DNA of 64,000 bases from Mycobacterium numidiamassiliense. GTDB lineage: Bacteria; Actinomycetota; Actinomycetes; Mycobacteriales; Mycobacteriaceae. Location: NCBI RefSeq assembly GCF_900157365.1, contig NZ_FUEZ01000004.1, positions 4,387,010 through 4,451,009 of the forward strand. Reading direction: 5' to 3'. Below the pieces are notes generated by a model. The model did not search any database. It saw only the letters and a list, made by a program, of their open reading frames with translations, and was not told the origin of the DNA. Position 1 is the first letter of the stretch; each line of letters opens with the position of its first letter. The position numbers and the translations under genes are program-made. Positions 40,221 through 49,343 of the stretch are shown one piece after another.

Positions 40221-40982
40221 ATGCCAGACACGTCGAGTGCCGGTTCATCGGACTTGCCCGGCGGCGAAACGGCCGACCCGGGCACGGTGTTCGCGGCCCT
40301 CGCCGAGATCATCTACCAGGGATCGGACGTCAACGAGATGTACGCGGCGATCTGCATCGCCGCCACCCTGGTCGTCCGGGGTTGCGATCACGCCAGCCTG
40401 TTGGTGCGCGACAACGATCGTTACGTCACGGTCGGCGCCAGCGATCACCTCGCGCGGTCCATCGACGAGCTGGAGCGGCGCACCGGCGAAGGCCCGTGCA
40501 TCGATGCGATCGAGGAAGAAACCCCCCAGATCGACACCGACCTGACCACCCAGTCCCTGTGGCCCGAGCTGGCCAAGGTCCTGGTCGCCGAGACGCCGGT
40601 GCGCGGGGCCATGGGATTCCGGCTGCTTGTCGACAAACGCAAGGGCGCCGCGCTCAACCTGTTCAGCGACACGGCCAACGTCTTCGACGACGAGTCCGCC
40701 GGGCGAGCGGCGGTGCTGGCGGCGTTCGCCAGCGTGGCCATCAACGCGGTCGCCAAGGGCGAAGACGCCGCGAGCCTGCGCCGCGGCCTGCTGAGCAACC
40801 GCGAGATCGGCAAGGCGGTCGGGATGCTGATGTTGCTGCACGGGATTACCGAAGAAGACGGGTTCGACCTGCTACGGCGCCACTCGCAGAGCCTGAACAT
40901 CAAGCTGGCCGACGTGGCGCGCGCCGTCATCGAAACCCGCGGCCAACTGCCAACCAGCGACGAGGATCCGCTGACCGACTAG
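40221..40982 (+). CDS. GAF-ANTAR transcription antitermination regulator
   Basis: AGTGAGG lies about six bases before the ATG at 40221, favoured over 40200. The 253-aa product has a GAF domain (about 25-170: GCDHASLLVRDNDRYVTVGA through MGFRLLVDKRKGAALNLFS) and a C-terminal ANTAR domain (SNREIGKAVGMLMLLHGITE, then AFDLLR-type FDLLRRHSQSLNIKLADVA). Such proteins bind nascent RNA hairpins to control termination in response to a signal on the GAF domain. It is divergent from fdhD. Confidence 0.9.
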   Translation: MPDTSSAGSSDLPGGETADPGTVFAALAEIIYQGSDVNEMYAAICIAATLVVRGCDHASLLVRDNDRYVTVGASDHLARSIDELERRTGEGPCIDAIEEETPQIDTDLTTQSLWPELAKVLVAETPVRGAMGFRLLVDKRKGAALNLFSDTANVFDDESAGRAAVLAAFASVAINAVAKGEDAASLRRGLLSNREIGKAVGMLMLLHGITEEDGFDLLRRHSQSLNIKLADVARAVIETRGQLPTSDEDPLTD

Positions 40983-40984
40983 GG

Positions 40985-41290
40985 CTATTCCGGGAGCCGC
41001 AACTCCGGCTTCTCCACTTCCTCGATGTTGACGTCCTTAAAGGTGACCACGCGCACCTGCTTGACGAACCGGGCCGGCCGGTACATGTCCCACACCCAGG
41101 CATCGGACAGGCGCAGCTCGAAGTACACCTCGCCGTCGGCGTTGCGCGGCACCATTTCTACGCTGTTCGCCAGGTAGAAGCGCCTCTCGGTCTCCACGAC
41201 GTAGCTGAACTGCCCGACGATGTCCTTGTATTCGCGGTACAGCGAGAGCTCCATCTCGGTTTCGTACTTTTCGAGATCTTCCGCGCTCAT
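40985..41290 (-). CDS. DUF2469 protein (Rv2901c-like)
   Basis: This 101-aa protein (begins MSAEDLEKYETEMELSLYRE; later YRPARFVKQVRVVTFKDVNI) is nearly identical in pattern to the conserved actinobacterial DUF2469 protein beside rnhB. No function known. Two bases separate its end from the GAF-ANTAR stop, so the two genes are convergent. Confidence 0.92.
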   Translation of the reverse strand: MSAEDLEKYETEMELSLYREYKDIVGQFSYVVETERRFYLANSVEMVPRNADGEVYFELRLSDAWVWDMYRPARFVKQVRVVTFKDVNIEEVEKPELRLPE

Positions 41291-41408
41291 CTGCCACTCA
41301 CCCGCTCAGACGTCCTTTTCCTGCCGATTTGTCCGTCTTCCCGCTCGGACCCATGGGCCGCCAGCGGCCGGGATGGCCGCCGGGCGGGAAGTCTCGCCCC
41401 ATCTTTCC

Positions 41409-42140
41409 TCACCGGATTTCGCCACGCTCGCCCGGAGGGTCGGGTTTGCACTCGGCCACCACCCGCGTCGTCGCGCCCTCCCCGGACAGCGTGGCCACCC
41501 GCCGCACGTTGATGAACGAATAGCGATGCTCAGCGCAGGGCCCCAGCCGGGTCAGGGCCATGCTGTGCGCCGGTGTGCTGTAGCCCTTGTGCTCGGCGAA
41601 GCCGTAGCCGGGATGGTCGGCGTCCATGGCCACCATCAGTCGGTCCCGGCTCACCTTCGCCAGCACGCTCGCCGCGGCGATGCAGGCGGCGGCGGCGTCT
41701 CCCCCGATCACCGGCAGCGAGGGCATCGGCAGGCCCGGCACCCGAAAGCCGTCGCTGAGCACATACCCCGGGCGCACCGACAAGCCGGCCACCGCTCTGC
41801 GCATGCCTTCGATGTTGGCGACGTGCACACCGCGTCGGTCGACCTCGACCGACGGGATGAACACCACGTGGTAGGCCAGCGCGTAGCGGCAGATCAGCGG
41901 GAACAGCTTCTCCCGCACCTTCTCGTTGAGCTTCTTCGAATCATCCAGGGCTGCAAGGCTTTCCAAGCGGTTCGGGGTGAGCACGCAAGCCGCCACCACT
42001 AGCGGGCCGGCGCAGGCGCCGCGGCCCACCTCGTCCACGCCGGCCACCGGCCCCAGACCGCTGCGGTGCAGCGCGGACTCCAGGGTGCGCAACCCCGACG
42101 ACTTGCGGATCACCGCGCGCGGCGGCCACGTCCGGTTCAT
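41409..42140 (-). CDS. rnhB: Ribonuclease HII
   Basis: The ATG at 42140 gives MNRTWPPRAVIRKSSGLRTL as in the M. tuberculosis protein. Conserved motifs are GVDEVGRGACAGPLVVAACV with catalytic Asp and Glu, DDSKKLNEKVREKL, ASVLAKVSRDRLM and MDADHPGYGFAEHKGY. The enzyme removes misincorporated ribonucleotides from DNA. It follows lepB closely in the rplS-lepB-rnhB-DUF2469 unit. Confidence 0.95.
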   Translation of the reverse strand: MNRTWPPRAVIRKSSGLRTLESALHRSGLGPVAGVDEVGRGACAGPLVVAACVLTPNRLESLAALDDSKKLNEKVREKLFPLICRYALAYHVVFIPSVEVDRRGVHVANIEGMRRAVAGLSVRPGYVLSDGFRVPGLPMPSLPVIGGDAAAACIAAASVLAKVSRDRLMVAMDADHPGYGFAEHKGYSTPAHSMALTRLGPCAEHRYSFINVRRVATLSGEGATTRVVAECKPDPPGERGEIR

Positions 42141-42153
42141 GGGCAAGCCACGG

Positions 42154-43026
42154 CTACTGACCCTGCTGGGGGTTCACCGAACCCACACCACCCCATCGCG
42201 ACGGCGGCCACACGATGAACCTGGCCTTACCGATGACATTGGAAACCGGCACCGTTCCCGACGTGGGATCTCCGGTGCACAGAATGCCTTTGAGCGCGTC
42301 GGCGGGGACGCTGGTGCAGTGGGCGCGCGAGTCCGCGGAATGCGTCCGGTTGTCACCCATCACCCACAGCCGTCCGGCCGGCACGTTGACCGGTCCGAAT
42401 TCACTGCCCAGGCACGGGTACACCGCCGGGTCGGCCATCATCGTGGCGGGATCCAGAAACGGCTCCTTGAGCGGCTTGCCGTTGACGGTCAATCCGGTGT
42501 CGGCCCGGCATTGCACCGTTTGTCCCCCGACCGCGATGACCCGTTTGACGAGGTCGTTTTCGTCGGGCGGCACGAAGCCGATGAAGGACAGCGCGTTCTG
42601 GACCCAGCGCAGCGCGGTGTTGGACGAGCGGATCGACTTGTATCCGGCGTTCCAGGACGGCGGTCCCTTGAAGACGATCACATCGCCGGGCTGGGGGGAT
42701 CCGAAGCGGTAGGTGACCTTGTCCACCATGATCCGGTCACCCACACAACCCGTGCATCCGTGCAGCGTGGGCTCCATCGATTCGGACGGAATCAGGTAGG
42801 GACGCGCCACGAACGTCAACATGACGTAGTAGAGCACCACGGCGATGACGGCCAGGATGGCCATCTCCCGCAGCGCGGACTTCTTCTTGGGCTCCGCGGT
42901 GGCTTCGGGTTCCCCTGGCCCCTCGGGTGACTCGCCTGCGGGGCCGTCAGAGGGGCGAGTAGAGACCTTCGGCTCTGACTTACCAGGCTCGGACTGGGGG
43001 TCAGATGAGTCCGTGGTGTCGGTCAC
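42154..43026 (-). CDS. lepB: Signal peptidase I
   Basis: A GTG at 43026 starts a 290-aa protein with a long Pro/Glu-rich N-terminus, one membrane helix (MAILAVIAVVLYYVMLTFV), the catalytic serine in YLIPSESMEPTL and the catalytic lysine in DLVKRVIAVGGQ. VMGDNRTHSADSR is box E. It removes signal peptides from exported proteins, which include many in this window. Confidence 0.95.
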   Translation of the reverse strand: MTDTTDSSDPQSEPGKSEPKVSTRPSDGPAGESPEGPGEPEATAEPKKKSALREMAILAVIAVVLYYVMLTFVARPYLIPSESMEPTLHGCTGCVGDRIMVDKVTYRFGSPQPGDVIVFKGPPSWNAGYKSIRSSNTALRWVQNALSFIGFVPPDENDLVKRVIAVGGQTVQCRADTGLTVNGKPLKEPFLDPATMMADPAVYPCLGSEFGPVNVPAGRLWVMGDNRTHSADSRAHCTSVPADALKGILCTGDPTSGTVPVSNVIGKARFIVWPPSRWGGVGSVNPQQGQ

Positions 43027-43104
43027 GAGATTAGGGTAGCCAGCGAAGTTTGTCGGCTGGTAACGCGCCGCGTCGGCCCGGCGGGGTCGCCAGGGCGCAC
43101 CAAA

Positions 43105-43446
43105 TCAGCGCTTCTCCTTGATCTTGGCCTTCTTGCCGCGGAGTTCGCGCAGGTAGTACAGCTTGGCGCGGCGGACATCGCCACGGGTCACCACCTCGAT
43201 ATGGTCGATGTTCGGCGAGTGCACCGGGAAAGTCCGTTCCACGCCGACGCCGTAGCTCTCCTTGCGCACGGTGAACGTCTCACGGACGCCGCCGCCGGAC
43301 CTGCGGATGACCACGCCCTTGAACACCTGGACGCGCTCTTTGGCGCCCTCGATGACCTTGACGTGCACGTTAATCGTGTCACCCGGGCTGAAGGCCGGGA
43401 TGTCGTCGCGGAGCGACGCCTGATCGACAAAATCCAGCCTGTTCAT
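43105..43446 (-). CDS. rplS: Ribosomal protein bL19
   Basis: The true start is the ATG at 43446 (MNRLDFVDQASLRDDIPAFS) rather than the open frame to 43497. The 113-aa product has VFKGVVIRRSGGGVRETFTV and YYLRELRGKKAKIKEKR, diagnostic of L19. It lies at the head of the rplS-lepB-rnhB unit. Confidence 0.96.
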   Translation of the reverse strand: MNRLDFVDQASLRDDIPAFSPGDTINVHVKVIEGAKERVQVFKGVVIRRSGGGVRETFTVRKESYGVGVERTFPVHSPNIDHIEVVTRGDVRRAKLYYLRELRGKKAKIKEKR

Positions 43447-43796
43447 CTTAAGAAGACACTTCCTCGGGATCGCGGCTTGCGGCAGCCACCCACGCACAGG
43501 CGTGGGCAGTCACCGAGCCGATGGTTCGGGCTTTCTGGGTGTATCCCGCGGCAGCGGGGGCGCGCTGGCCCGCCGACAATCGCTCGAGACAACTGGTCAA
43601 TTGTGCCAGATACCCCGCGCGCTGTGAAAATCACATGAAATCAGGCGGTTCGCGCGAGGCCGAACACGCTGGTAAATGGTACATATGACTGGGGTCAGAA
43701 CGCGCTCATCAACCCGAACCTCCAGCGTGCAGCCCGGGGCGGACGGCGGACAGGCCCGCCACCTGCACGTTTACCCAGAGGAATGGAGACCACAGC
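43447..43796. promoter_or_regulatory. Divergent intergenic region between rplS and lppW
   Basis: No gene is supported in these 350 bp. The interval must carry the promoters of the leftward rplS unit and the rightward lppW gene. AGAGGAATGGAGACC just before 43797 gives a good Shine-Dalgarno for lppW. I cannot place the promoters with confidence. Confidence 0.4.
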
Positions 43797-44768
43797 ATGC
43801 GCACCCGTCCGCTCACCGTGCTCACCGCGATCGCCGCGGTGACGTTGGTGATCGCCGGGTGCGACGAAGCGCTGGTAGCGGCCAAAGTCCCGGCCAAAGT
43901 GGCCGTCAGCAAGGCGGGGTTCGGCGGGTCCGGCCGCGACGCGCTGGGACCACAACCGCAGCTCATTCAGCTGCTGCTGGACACCGTGTCGACATCCGGG
44001 ATAGCCGCCGCCACCGACGCGCCGCCGAGCGCCGGGTTCAGCGGCGTGCAGGCCCGCATCCAGCAGGCCACTGACGAAGCCGCGGCCAGTGGGGCCGCCC
44101 TCTCGGTGGCCATCCTCGACCGCAAGACCCACGAACAGGTCTCCAACGGCAACAGCCAGATCATCGGCACCGCCTCGGTGGCCAAGCTCTTCATCGCCGA
44201 CTATCTGCTGCTCGCCGAGTCCCAGGGCAAGACCACCCTGTCCCCGGACGACCGTGCGGCCCTCGACGTCATGTTGCAGTCCTCCGACGACGGCGCCGCC
44301 GAGAAATTCTGGGCTGCGGGCGGCGGCGACGCCATCATCAGCCAGGTAGCCAGCCGGTACGGGCTGGCGTCCACCACTCCGCCCAGCGACGGTCGCTGGT
44401 GGAACACGATGAGCACGCTGAGCGACGTGATCCACTACTACGACATGCTGCTCGACGGGACGGGCGGGCTGCCGCCGGAGCGGGCCAAGATCATCGTCAA
44501 CGATTTGGCCCAGTCCACGCCCAACGGCCTGGACGGCTATCCGCAGCGGTTCGGCATCCCCGACGGCCTGTTCGCCGAACCGGTGGCGGTCAAGCAAGGC
44601 TGGATGTGCTGCATCGGCGCCGACTGGATGCACCTGTCCACCGGTGTGATCGGCCCCGACCATCGCTACATCATGGTCGTCCAGTCGCTGCAGCCCGGCG
44701 ATGACGCCGCCGCGCGCGACACGATCACCCGCGCGGTCAAGACGATGTTTCCCAACGGCCGGATCTGA
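43797..44768 (+). CDS. lppW: Lipoprotein LppW, beta-lactamase-like
   Basis: A signal peptide (TRPLTVLTAIAAVTLVIAGC) ends in the lipobox VIAGC, so the 323-aa protein should be a membrane-anchored lipoprotein. The body resembles the serine beta-lactamase/PBP fold, with an SVAK (SxxK-like) motif in GTASVAKLFIADYLLLAES. Family function in mycobacteria is not established. Confidence 0.88.
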   Translation: MRTRPLTVLTAIAAVTLVIAGCDEALVAAKVPAKVAVSKAGFGGSGRDALGPQPQLIQLLLDTVSTSGIAAATDAPPSAGFSGVQARIQQATDEAAASGAALSVAILDRKTHEQVSNGNSQIIGTASVAKLFIADYLLLAESQGKTTLSPDDRAALDVMLQSSDDGAAEKFWAAGGGDAIISQVASRYGLASTTPPSDGRWWNTMSTLSDVIHYYDMLLDGTGGLPPERAKIIVNDLAQSTPNGLDGYPQRFGIPDGLFAEPVAVKQGWMCCIGADWMHLSTGVIGPDHRYIMVVQSLQPGDDAAARDTITRAVKTMFPNGRI

Positions 44769-44778
44769 TCCCTAGCGC

Positions 44779-45465
44779 TCAGGCCTGCAGGTCGGGGCGA
44801 CGTTCGCGGGTGCGCTGCAGCGAGACCTCTCGTCGCCAGGCGGCGACGCGCGCGTGATCACCGGATAACAACACGTCGGGCACGTCGAGCCCGCGCCAGC
44901 TGGGCGGCCGCGTGTAGCTCGGACCTTCCAGCAGTCCGCCCAGCGTCGGCGAATGCGAATCATCTTGATGCGACGCCGGATTTCCCAGCACGCCGGCCAG
45001 CAGCCGCAGTACGGCCTCGATCATCACCAGGGCCGCCGATTCACCGCCGGGCAGCACGTAGTCGCCGATCGAGACCTCGGCGACCCGCATCCGGCGGGCG
45101 GCATCGTCGACGACGCGTTGGTCGATGCCCTCGTAGCGCCCGCAGGCGAACACCAGATGCGCCTCTGCGCTCCAGCGTGCGGCGGTGGCCTGATCGAACA
45201 ACACGCCAGCGGGGGTCGGCACCACCAATAGCGTTTCCTCAGAACAGATTTCGTCCAACGCATCACCCCACACCGGCGCCTTCATCACCATCCCCGGGCC
45301 ACCGCCGTAGGGCGCGTCGTCGACCGTCCGATGTACGTCGTGGGTCCACCGCCGCAGATCGTGCACCCGCAGGTCGACCAGGCCCGACTCAATAGCCTTG
45401 CCCGGCAACGCTTGTCGCAGCGGATCCAGGTAGGCCGGGAAGATCGTGACAACGTCAATCCTCAT
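44779..45465 (-). CDS. trmD: tRNA (guanine37-N1)-methyltransferase
   Basis: This 228-aa protein starts MRIDVVTIFPAYLDPLRQAL and has the SPOUT knot motifs LVFACGRYEGIDQRVVDDA and IGDYVLPGGESAALVMIEAV. It methylates G37 of tRNAs to hold the reading frame. It is the last gene of rpsP-KH-rimM-trmD. Confidence 0.96.
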   Translation of the reverse strand: MRIDVVTIFPAYLDPLRQALPGKAIESGLVDLRVHDLRRWTHDVHRTVDDAPYGGGPGMVMKAPVWGDALDEICSEETLLVVPTPAGVLFDQATAARWSAEAHLVFACGRYEGIDQRVVDDAARRMRVAEVSIGDYVLPGGESAALVMIEAVLRLLAGVLGNPASHQDDSHSPTLGGLLEGPSYTRPPSWRGLDVPDVLLSGDHARVAAWRREVSLQRTRERRPDLQA

Positions 45466-45477
45466 GTCGATGCACGC

Positions 45478-46005
45478 CTATGCCAAATCCAGCAGGCCTT
45501 CGGGCGGATCGATCTCGACCATGCCCTCCTGCAGTGACACCGACGTTACGATGGCACTGACGAAGGGCACCAACACCTCACCATCGTCGCCAGAACGCTT
45601 GACGGCCAACAGTTCCCCTGCGGCGGTGTGCAGCACTTCGGCGACCACGCCGACATCCCGTCCGGCCGTGGTACGCACGCGCAGGCCCTCCAGCTGATGG
45701 TCGTAGTAGGTGTCCGCCTCATCGATCGGCGGCAGATCGCCGGAGTCCACCACGAACACACTGCCCCGCAGCGCATCGGCGGCGTTGCGGTCGTCGACTC
45801 CGTCCAATCGCACCAGCAGCCGCCCGCCGTGTTCACGCGCGTCAGCGACGACGTAACTGCGCTCTGCGCCGCCGCCACGAGATTTCTTGGCGCGCAAGGC
45901 ATTGCCCGGCGCGAACCGTTCAGCGGGATCGTCGGTGCGGATCTCAACAACCAACTCGCCGCCGATGCCGTGCGCCTTCACCACGCGCCCGACAACTAAC
46001 TCCAA
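45478..46005 (-). CDS. rimM: 16S rRNA processing protein RimM
   Basis: The 175-aa product has the RimM N-terminal barrel (VVGRVVKAHGIGGELVVEIR) and PRC-barrel C-terminus (DTYYDHQLEGLRVRTTAGRD and VSLQEGMVEIDPPEGLLDL). It helps mature the 30S head. Twelve bases separate it from trmD. Confidence 0.95.
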   Translation of the reverse strand: MELVVGRVVKAHGIGGELVVEIRTDDPAERFAPGNALRAKKSRGGGAERSYVVADAREHGGRLLVRLDGVDDRNAADALRGSVFVVDSGDLPPIDEADTYYDHQLEGLRVRTTAGRDVGVVAEVLHTAAGELLAVKRSGDDGEVLVPFVSAIVTSVSLQEGMVEIDPPEGLLDLA

Positions 46006-46018
46006 GGGAGGGCCCGGC

Positions 46019-46261
46019 CTACTGGTCGGTGTCCACCACGTCGACGCGGATACCGCGGCCGCCGATGCCGGCGACCAGGGTGCGCAGCGCGGTCGCGGTA
46101 CGTCCCCCGCGACCGATCACCTTGCCCAGATCGTCAGGGTGGACATGAACTTCGACAGTCCGCCCCCGCCGATTGGTCACCAAGTCCACCCGGACGTCGT
46201 CCGGGTTGTCCACGATCCCCCGCACGAGATGCTCTACTGCGTCGACAACGACCGTGCTCAT
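46019..46261 (-). CDS. KH-domain RNA-binding protein (KhpA-like)
   Basis: The 80-aa product has a KH domain with the GxxG loop in DDLGKVIGRGGRTATALRTL. Small KH proteins of this type (KhpA) bind RNA and lie between rpsP and rimM in most actinobacteria. Confidence 0.93.
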   Translation of the reverse strand: MSTVVVDAVEHLVRGIVDNPDDVRVDLVTNRRGRTVEVHVHPDDLGKVIGRGGRTATALRTLVAGIGGRGIRVDVVDTDQ

Positions 46262-46269
46262 GGCGCCGG

Positions 46270-46788
46270 TCAGCCTTCGGTCGCCGGCTCGGCCGGCTCG
46301 GCGGCCTCAGCGGGGGCCTCGACCGCAGCGGTGGCGGCGGGCGCGGCCTCTTCGGCGGCGGGCTCGTCAGCGGATTCCTCGGCCTTCGCGGCCTTCTTGG
46401 CCGGGGCCTTCTTCTTCGGCTTGGCGGCCTCGGTGGTCGGCGCGCCGTCGGCCTCGGCCAATGCGGCGTTGAACAGCTCCAGCTTGCTGGGCTTGGGCGG
46501 AGCGAGTTTCAGGGTGCCCTCGGTACCCGGCAGGCCCTTGAACTTCTGCCAGTCACCGGTGATTTTCAGCAGCTTGAGGACGGGCTCAGTCGGCTGAGCA
46601 CCCACCGAGAGCCAGTACTGGGCGCGCTCGGAGTCGATCTGGATGAGGCTCGGCTCTTCCTTCGGGTGATAGCGGCCGATGACCTCGATGGAACGGCCGT
46701 CGCGGCGGTTGCGCGCATCGGCGACGGCGATGCGGTACTGGGGATTGCGGATCTTGCCAAACCGCGCGAGCTTGATCTTCACAGCCAT
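46270..46788 (-). CDS. rpsP: Ribosomal protein bS16 with Ala/Pro/Glu-rich tail
   Basis: The ATG at 46788 gives MAVKIKLARFGKIRNPQYRI, the S16 start; the longer open frame is discarded. The first 85 residues are S16. The tail to residue 172 is a low-complexity Ala/Glu/Lys segment, as in other mycobacteria. It heads the rpsP-khpA-rimM-trmD operon. Confidence 0.96.
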   Translation of the reverse strand: MAVKIKLARFGKIRNPQYRIAVADARNRRDGRSIEVIGRYHPKEEPSLIQIDSERAQYWLSVGAQPTEPVLKLLKITGDWQKFKGLPGTEGTLKLAPPKPSKLELFNAALAEADGAPTTEAAKPKKKAPAKKAAKAEESADEPAAEEAAPAATAAVEAPAEAAEPAEPATEG

Positions 46789-46969
46789 GGTTGAGCGACT
46801 TCTCCTGTGTGTCACGCTGCAATTCAGCGATCCTGGCAGGATGCCGGGACCCGGTTTTGCCTCGCGTGTCTGACCGGCCGTGCGAGCACCCGTGGGTGGG
46901 TCGCTCGGCGGACAGCCGCCAATTGTGCCAGAACAGCGGCCCGCGGCAGAAATCCGGCTTCGTGGCGGC

Positions 46970-47389
46970 CTACTGCACCTTCTGGTAGATCTTCGTCTCG
47001 ACCCGGCGTGTCATCCGCCAGCCCTCGGGGGTGCGGACGAACTCGTCGTCGTACCACAGCCCGCAGAACAGCACCTGGTCCTTGTCGCCGGGAAGCACCA
47101 TCGGGTTGAAGCAGATCACCCGCGACGACGCCGTGTCCCCGTCGATGCGGACCGAGAAGTTGCCGAGCATGTGCGCATAGACCGGGAAGGTCGGCAGCAC
47201 CTCCGAGAGCCACTTCTTCACCTCGGGGAACTGGCCGTCGATGCCGCCGAGCTCGCGGTAGTCGATGTAGGCGTCCGGCGTGAACACCTTGTCCAGATCG
47301 TCGAATCGGCGATTGTCGATGGCGGTGGAATAGTCCACGAGCAGCTGCTGGATCTCTAAGCGGTCGGATATCTCGGCCAGGCTCAACAT
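46970..47389 (-). CDS. NTF2-like/SnoaL-like protein (Rv2910c-like)
   Basis: The ATG at 47389 gives MLSLAEISDRLEIQQLLVDY, matching the M. tuberculosis start. The 139-aa product is an SnoaL-like cone fold (VDYSTAIDNRRFDDLDKVFT, RVICFNPMVLPGDKDQVLFC). Ligand and role unknown. Confidence 0.9.
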   Translation of the reverse strand: MLSLAEISDRLEIQQLLVDYSTAIDNRRFDDLDKVFTPDAYIDYRELGGIDGQFPEVKKWLSEVLPTFPVYAHMLGNFSVRIDGDTASSRVICFNPMVLPGDKDQVLFCGLWYDDEFVRTPEGWRMTRRVETKIYQKVQ

Positions 47390-47488
47390 GCATCGATTGA
47401 ACACCTCGGCCCCGCGGGACAAGACGCCAGGGCAACCGGGGCAATTCCGCGGTACCGCGCAAAGCCGCCGCGGAGAATAATCGCAGCT

Positions 47489-47842
47489 ATGAGAACGGCA
47501 GTCCTGGGTTTAGCAACGGCCCTGGTGCTGTGGGGCGGCTCCGTCATGGCCGCGACGACCGCCCGGACCGCTCCCGGTGACTGCGCGTCCGGCAAAGCCT
47601 GCATGCGATGGTGCCCGGGCGATCCCGACCCGGCGAGCCGGCCCATCCCCTGGGACGCCAACGTCTGCCACGACTTCTACTGGGATTCGGCCGGCGTGCA
47701 CGACATCGGCACCGGCACGTTCTACTCCTGGTCGTCGCTTCCGTTCAAGCAGCCGCCCCCGGCCGGCCCGGTGCCCACCCACACGTCCTACCTGCCGCTG
47801 CCGACGCTTCCGTTTTGCCCCGTCCCGCCGTGGTGCCCCTGA
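47489..47842 (+). CDS. Secreted small protein, 117 aa
   Basis: The N-terminus is a signal peptide (VLGLATALVLWGGSVMAATT). The mature part is Cys-, Trp- and Pro-rich (GDCASGKACMRWCPGDPDPA and HDFYWDSAGVHDIGTGTFYS), ending in FCPVPPWCP. It resembles exported mycobacterial proteins of unknown function and is not in M. tuberculosis at this place as far as I recall. Confidence 0.7.
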   Translation: MRTAVLGLATALVLWGGSVMAATTARTAPGDCASGKACMRWCPGDPDPASRPIPWDANVCHDFYWDSAGVHDIGTGTFYSWSSLPFKQPPPAGPVPTHTSYLPLPTLPFCPVPPWCP

Positions 47843-47878
47843 GGCGTCCCGCGGGCCCGGCCATTAAACTTTGCGCCC

Positions 47879-48751
47879 ATGCGCAAGCTCACTGCCCTGG
47901 TCGCTGCGCTGCTCGCGGTGGGTTCGATCGCCGGCGCGGGCACCGGATCGGCCGACAGTACGCAGCCGATCGGCTCGGTACCGATTCCCGACGGCCCAGC
48001 CCAGACGTGGATTCTGGCCGATCTCGACAGTGGTCAGGTGCTGGCCGGTCGCGACCAGAATGTGACCCACCCGCCGGCGAGCACCATCAAGGTGCTGCTG
48101 GCGCTGGTGGTCCTGGACCAGGTGAGCCTCGACTCGACCGTCGTCGCCGACGTGGCCGACACCCAGGTCGAGTGCAACTGCGTCGGCATCAAGCCCGGCC
48201 GCACCTACACCGCACGCCAGCTGCTCGACGCGCTGCTGCTGGTGTCGGGGAACGACGCCGCCAACACTCTGGCGCATCTGATGGGCGGGCCGGACGCCAC
48301 AGTGGCGATGATGAACGCCAAGGCCGCCTCACTCGGTGCGGTCAACACCCACGCGGCCACCCCGTCCGGGCTGGACGGTCCCGGCGGCTCCGGGGCCTCC
48401 ACCGCGCACGACCTGGCGGTCATCTTCCGGGCCGCGATGGCCAACCCGATGTTCGCTCACATCACCGCCGAACCGTCGGCGATGTTCCCCGGCGACAACG
48501 GCGAGGTCCCGATCACCAACCAGGACGAGCTGCTGGAGCGCTACCCGGGCGCCATCGGCGGCAAGACCGGGTTCACCAATGCGGCCCGCAAAACCTTCGT
48601 CGGCGCCGCCGCCCGCGGTGGCCGCCGGCTGGTGGTCGCCATGATGTACGGGTTGATAAAGCAGGGCGGCCCGACGTACTGGGATCAGGCGGGCAGCTTG
48701 TTCGACTGGGGTTTCGCGCTCAACCCGCAGTCCAGCGTCGGTTCTCTCTAG
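47879..48751 (+). CDS. dacB2: D-alanyl-D-alanine carboxypeptidase (DacB2-like)
   Basis: The 290-aa product has a signal peptide and the three PBP motifs: SxxK in PPASTIKVLLALVVLD, SxN in LLVSGNDAANTLAHLMGG and KTG in IGGKTGFTNAAR. It trims the terminal D-Ala of peptidoglycan stems in the periplasm. Confidence 0.95.
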   Translation: MRKLTALVAALLAVGSIAGAGTGSADSTQPIGSVPIPDGPAQTWILADLDSGQVLAGRDQNVTHPPASTIKVLLALVVLDQVSLDSTVVADVADTQVECNCVGIKPGRTYTARQLLDALLLVSGNDAANTLAHLMGGPDATVAMMNAKAASLGAVNTHAATPSGLDGPGGSGASTAHDLAVIFRAAMANPMFAHITAEPSAMFPGDNGEVPITNQDELLERYPGAIGGKTGFTNAARKTFVGAAARGGRRLVVAMMYGLIKQGGPTYWDQAGSLFDWGFALNPQSSVGSL

Positions 48752-48754
48752 AGG

Positions 48755-49342
48755 CTAGAGACTCGCGGTAATCAGGTTGGTGAGCAACGCAATTCGTTGC
48801 TCTTCGATGTCGGGCTCGGGTAGCAACCCGCGCACCAGCGCGGCCCCGTCGAACACGTTGGTCAACAAAGCGACCAGAGCCGGAAACGTCTGCGCCGGAA
48901 AGCCATCGGCGCCCGGCAAGGCCCGCGCGGCGTCGTGGATCTTGGTGGAGTATTCGCCGAGTACGTCGCGCAGATGCGCTTTGAGCTTCTCGTCGGTGCG
49001 CGCGGCGACCATCAACTCGTAGAGCACCGCGTTGGTGGGGCTGCTGGTCAGGTCGCGCAGAATCGTCAGCGCCGCCTCGAGAGCCGGCCGGTCGGCCGGG
49101 ATTTCGGCGACCTGCTTGGTGAACGACTCCACCTGCCGGCGCAGCACCTCGGATGCGGTCGCCGCCATGAAGTCGCCCATGGTGTCGAAGTGACGGAACA
49201 ACGCGCCCACGGACACCCCGGCGCGCTTGGTGATCACCGCGGCCGATGCCCGCGCGTATCCGACCTCGACGATGCTGGCGATGGCGGCCTCGAGGAGCCT
49301 GCCGACGGTCTCCTCGCGGCGCTGTTGCTGCGTCCTGGCCAT
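48755..49342 (-). CDS. TetR-family transcriptional regulator (Rv2912c-like)
   Basis: The 195-aa product has an N-terminal TetR HTH (EAAIASIVEVGYARASAAVI then GVSVGALFRHFDTMGDFMAA) and a helical ligand-binding half. It lies two bases from the amidohydrolase gene, which it probably regulates. Confidence 0.92.
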   Translation of the reverse strand: MARTQQQRREETVGRLLEAAIASIVEVGYARASAAVITKRAGVSVGALFRHFDTMGDFMAATASEVLRRQVESFTKQVAEIPADRPALEAALTILRDLTSSPTNAVLYELMVAARTDEKLKAHLRDVLGEYSTKIHDAARALPGADGFPAQTFPALVALLTNVFDGAALVRGLLPEPDIEEQRIALLTNLITASL

Positions 49343-49343
49343 G

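Noticed and set aside
40157..41512. 451-aa plus-strand frame across the GAF-ANTAR gene
   Set aside because: Composition is Arg/Pro/His-rich without domains, and it overlaps the clear GAF-ANTAR and DUF2469 genes.
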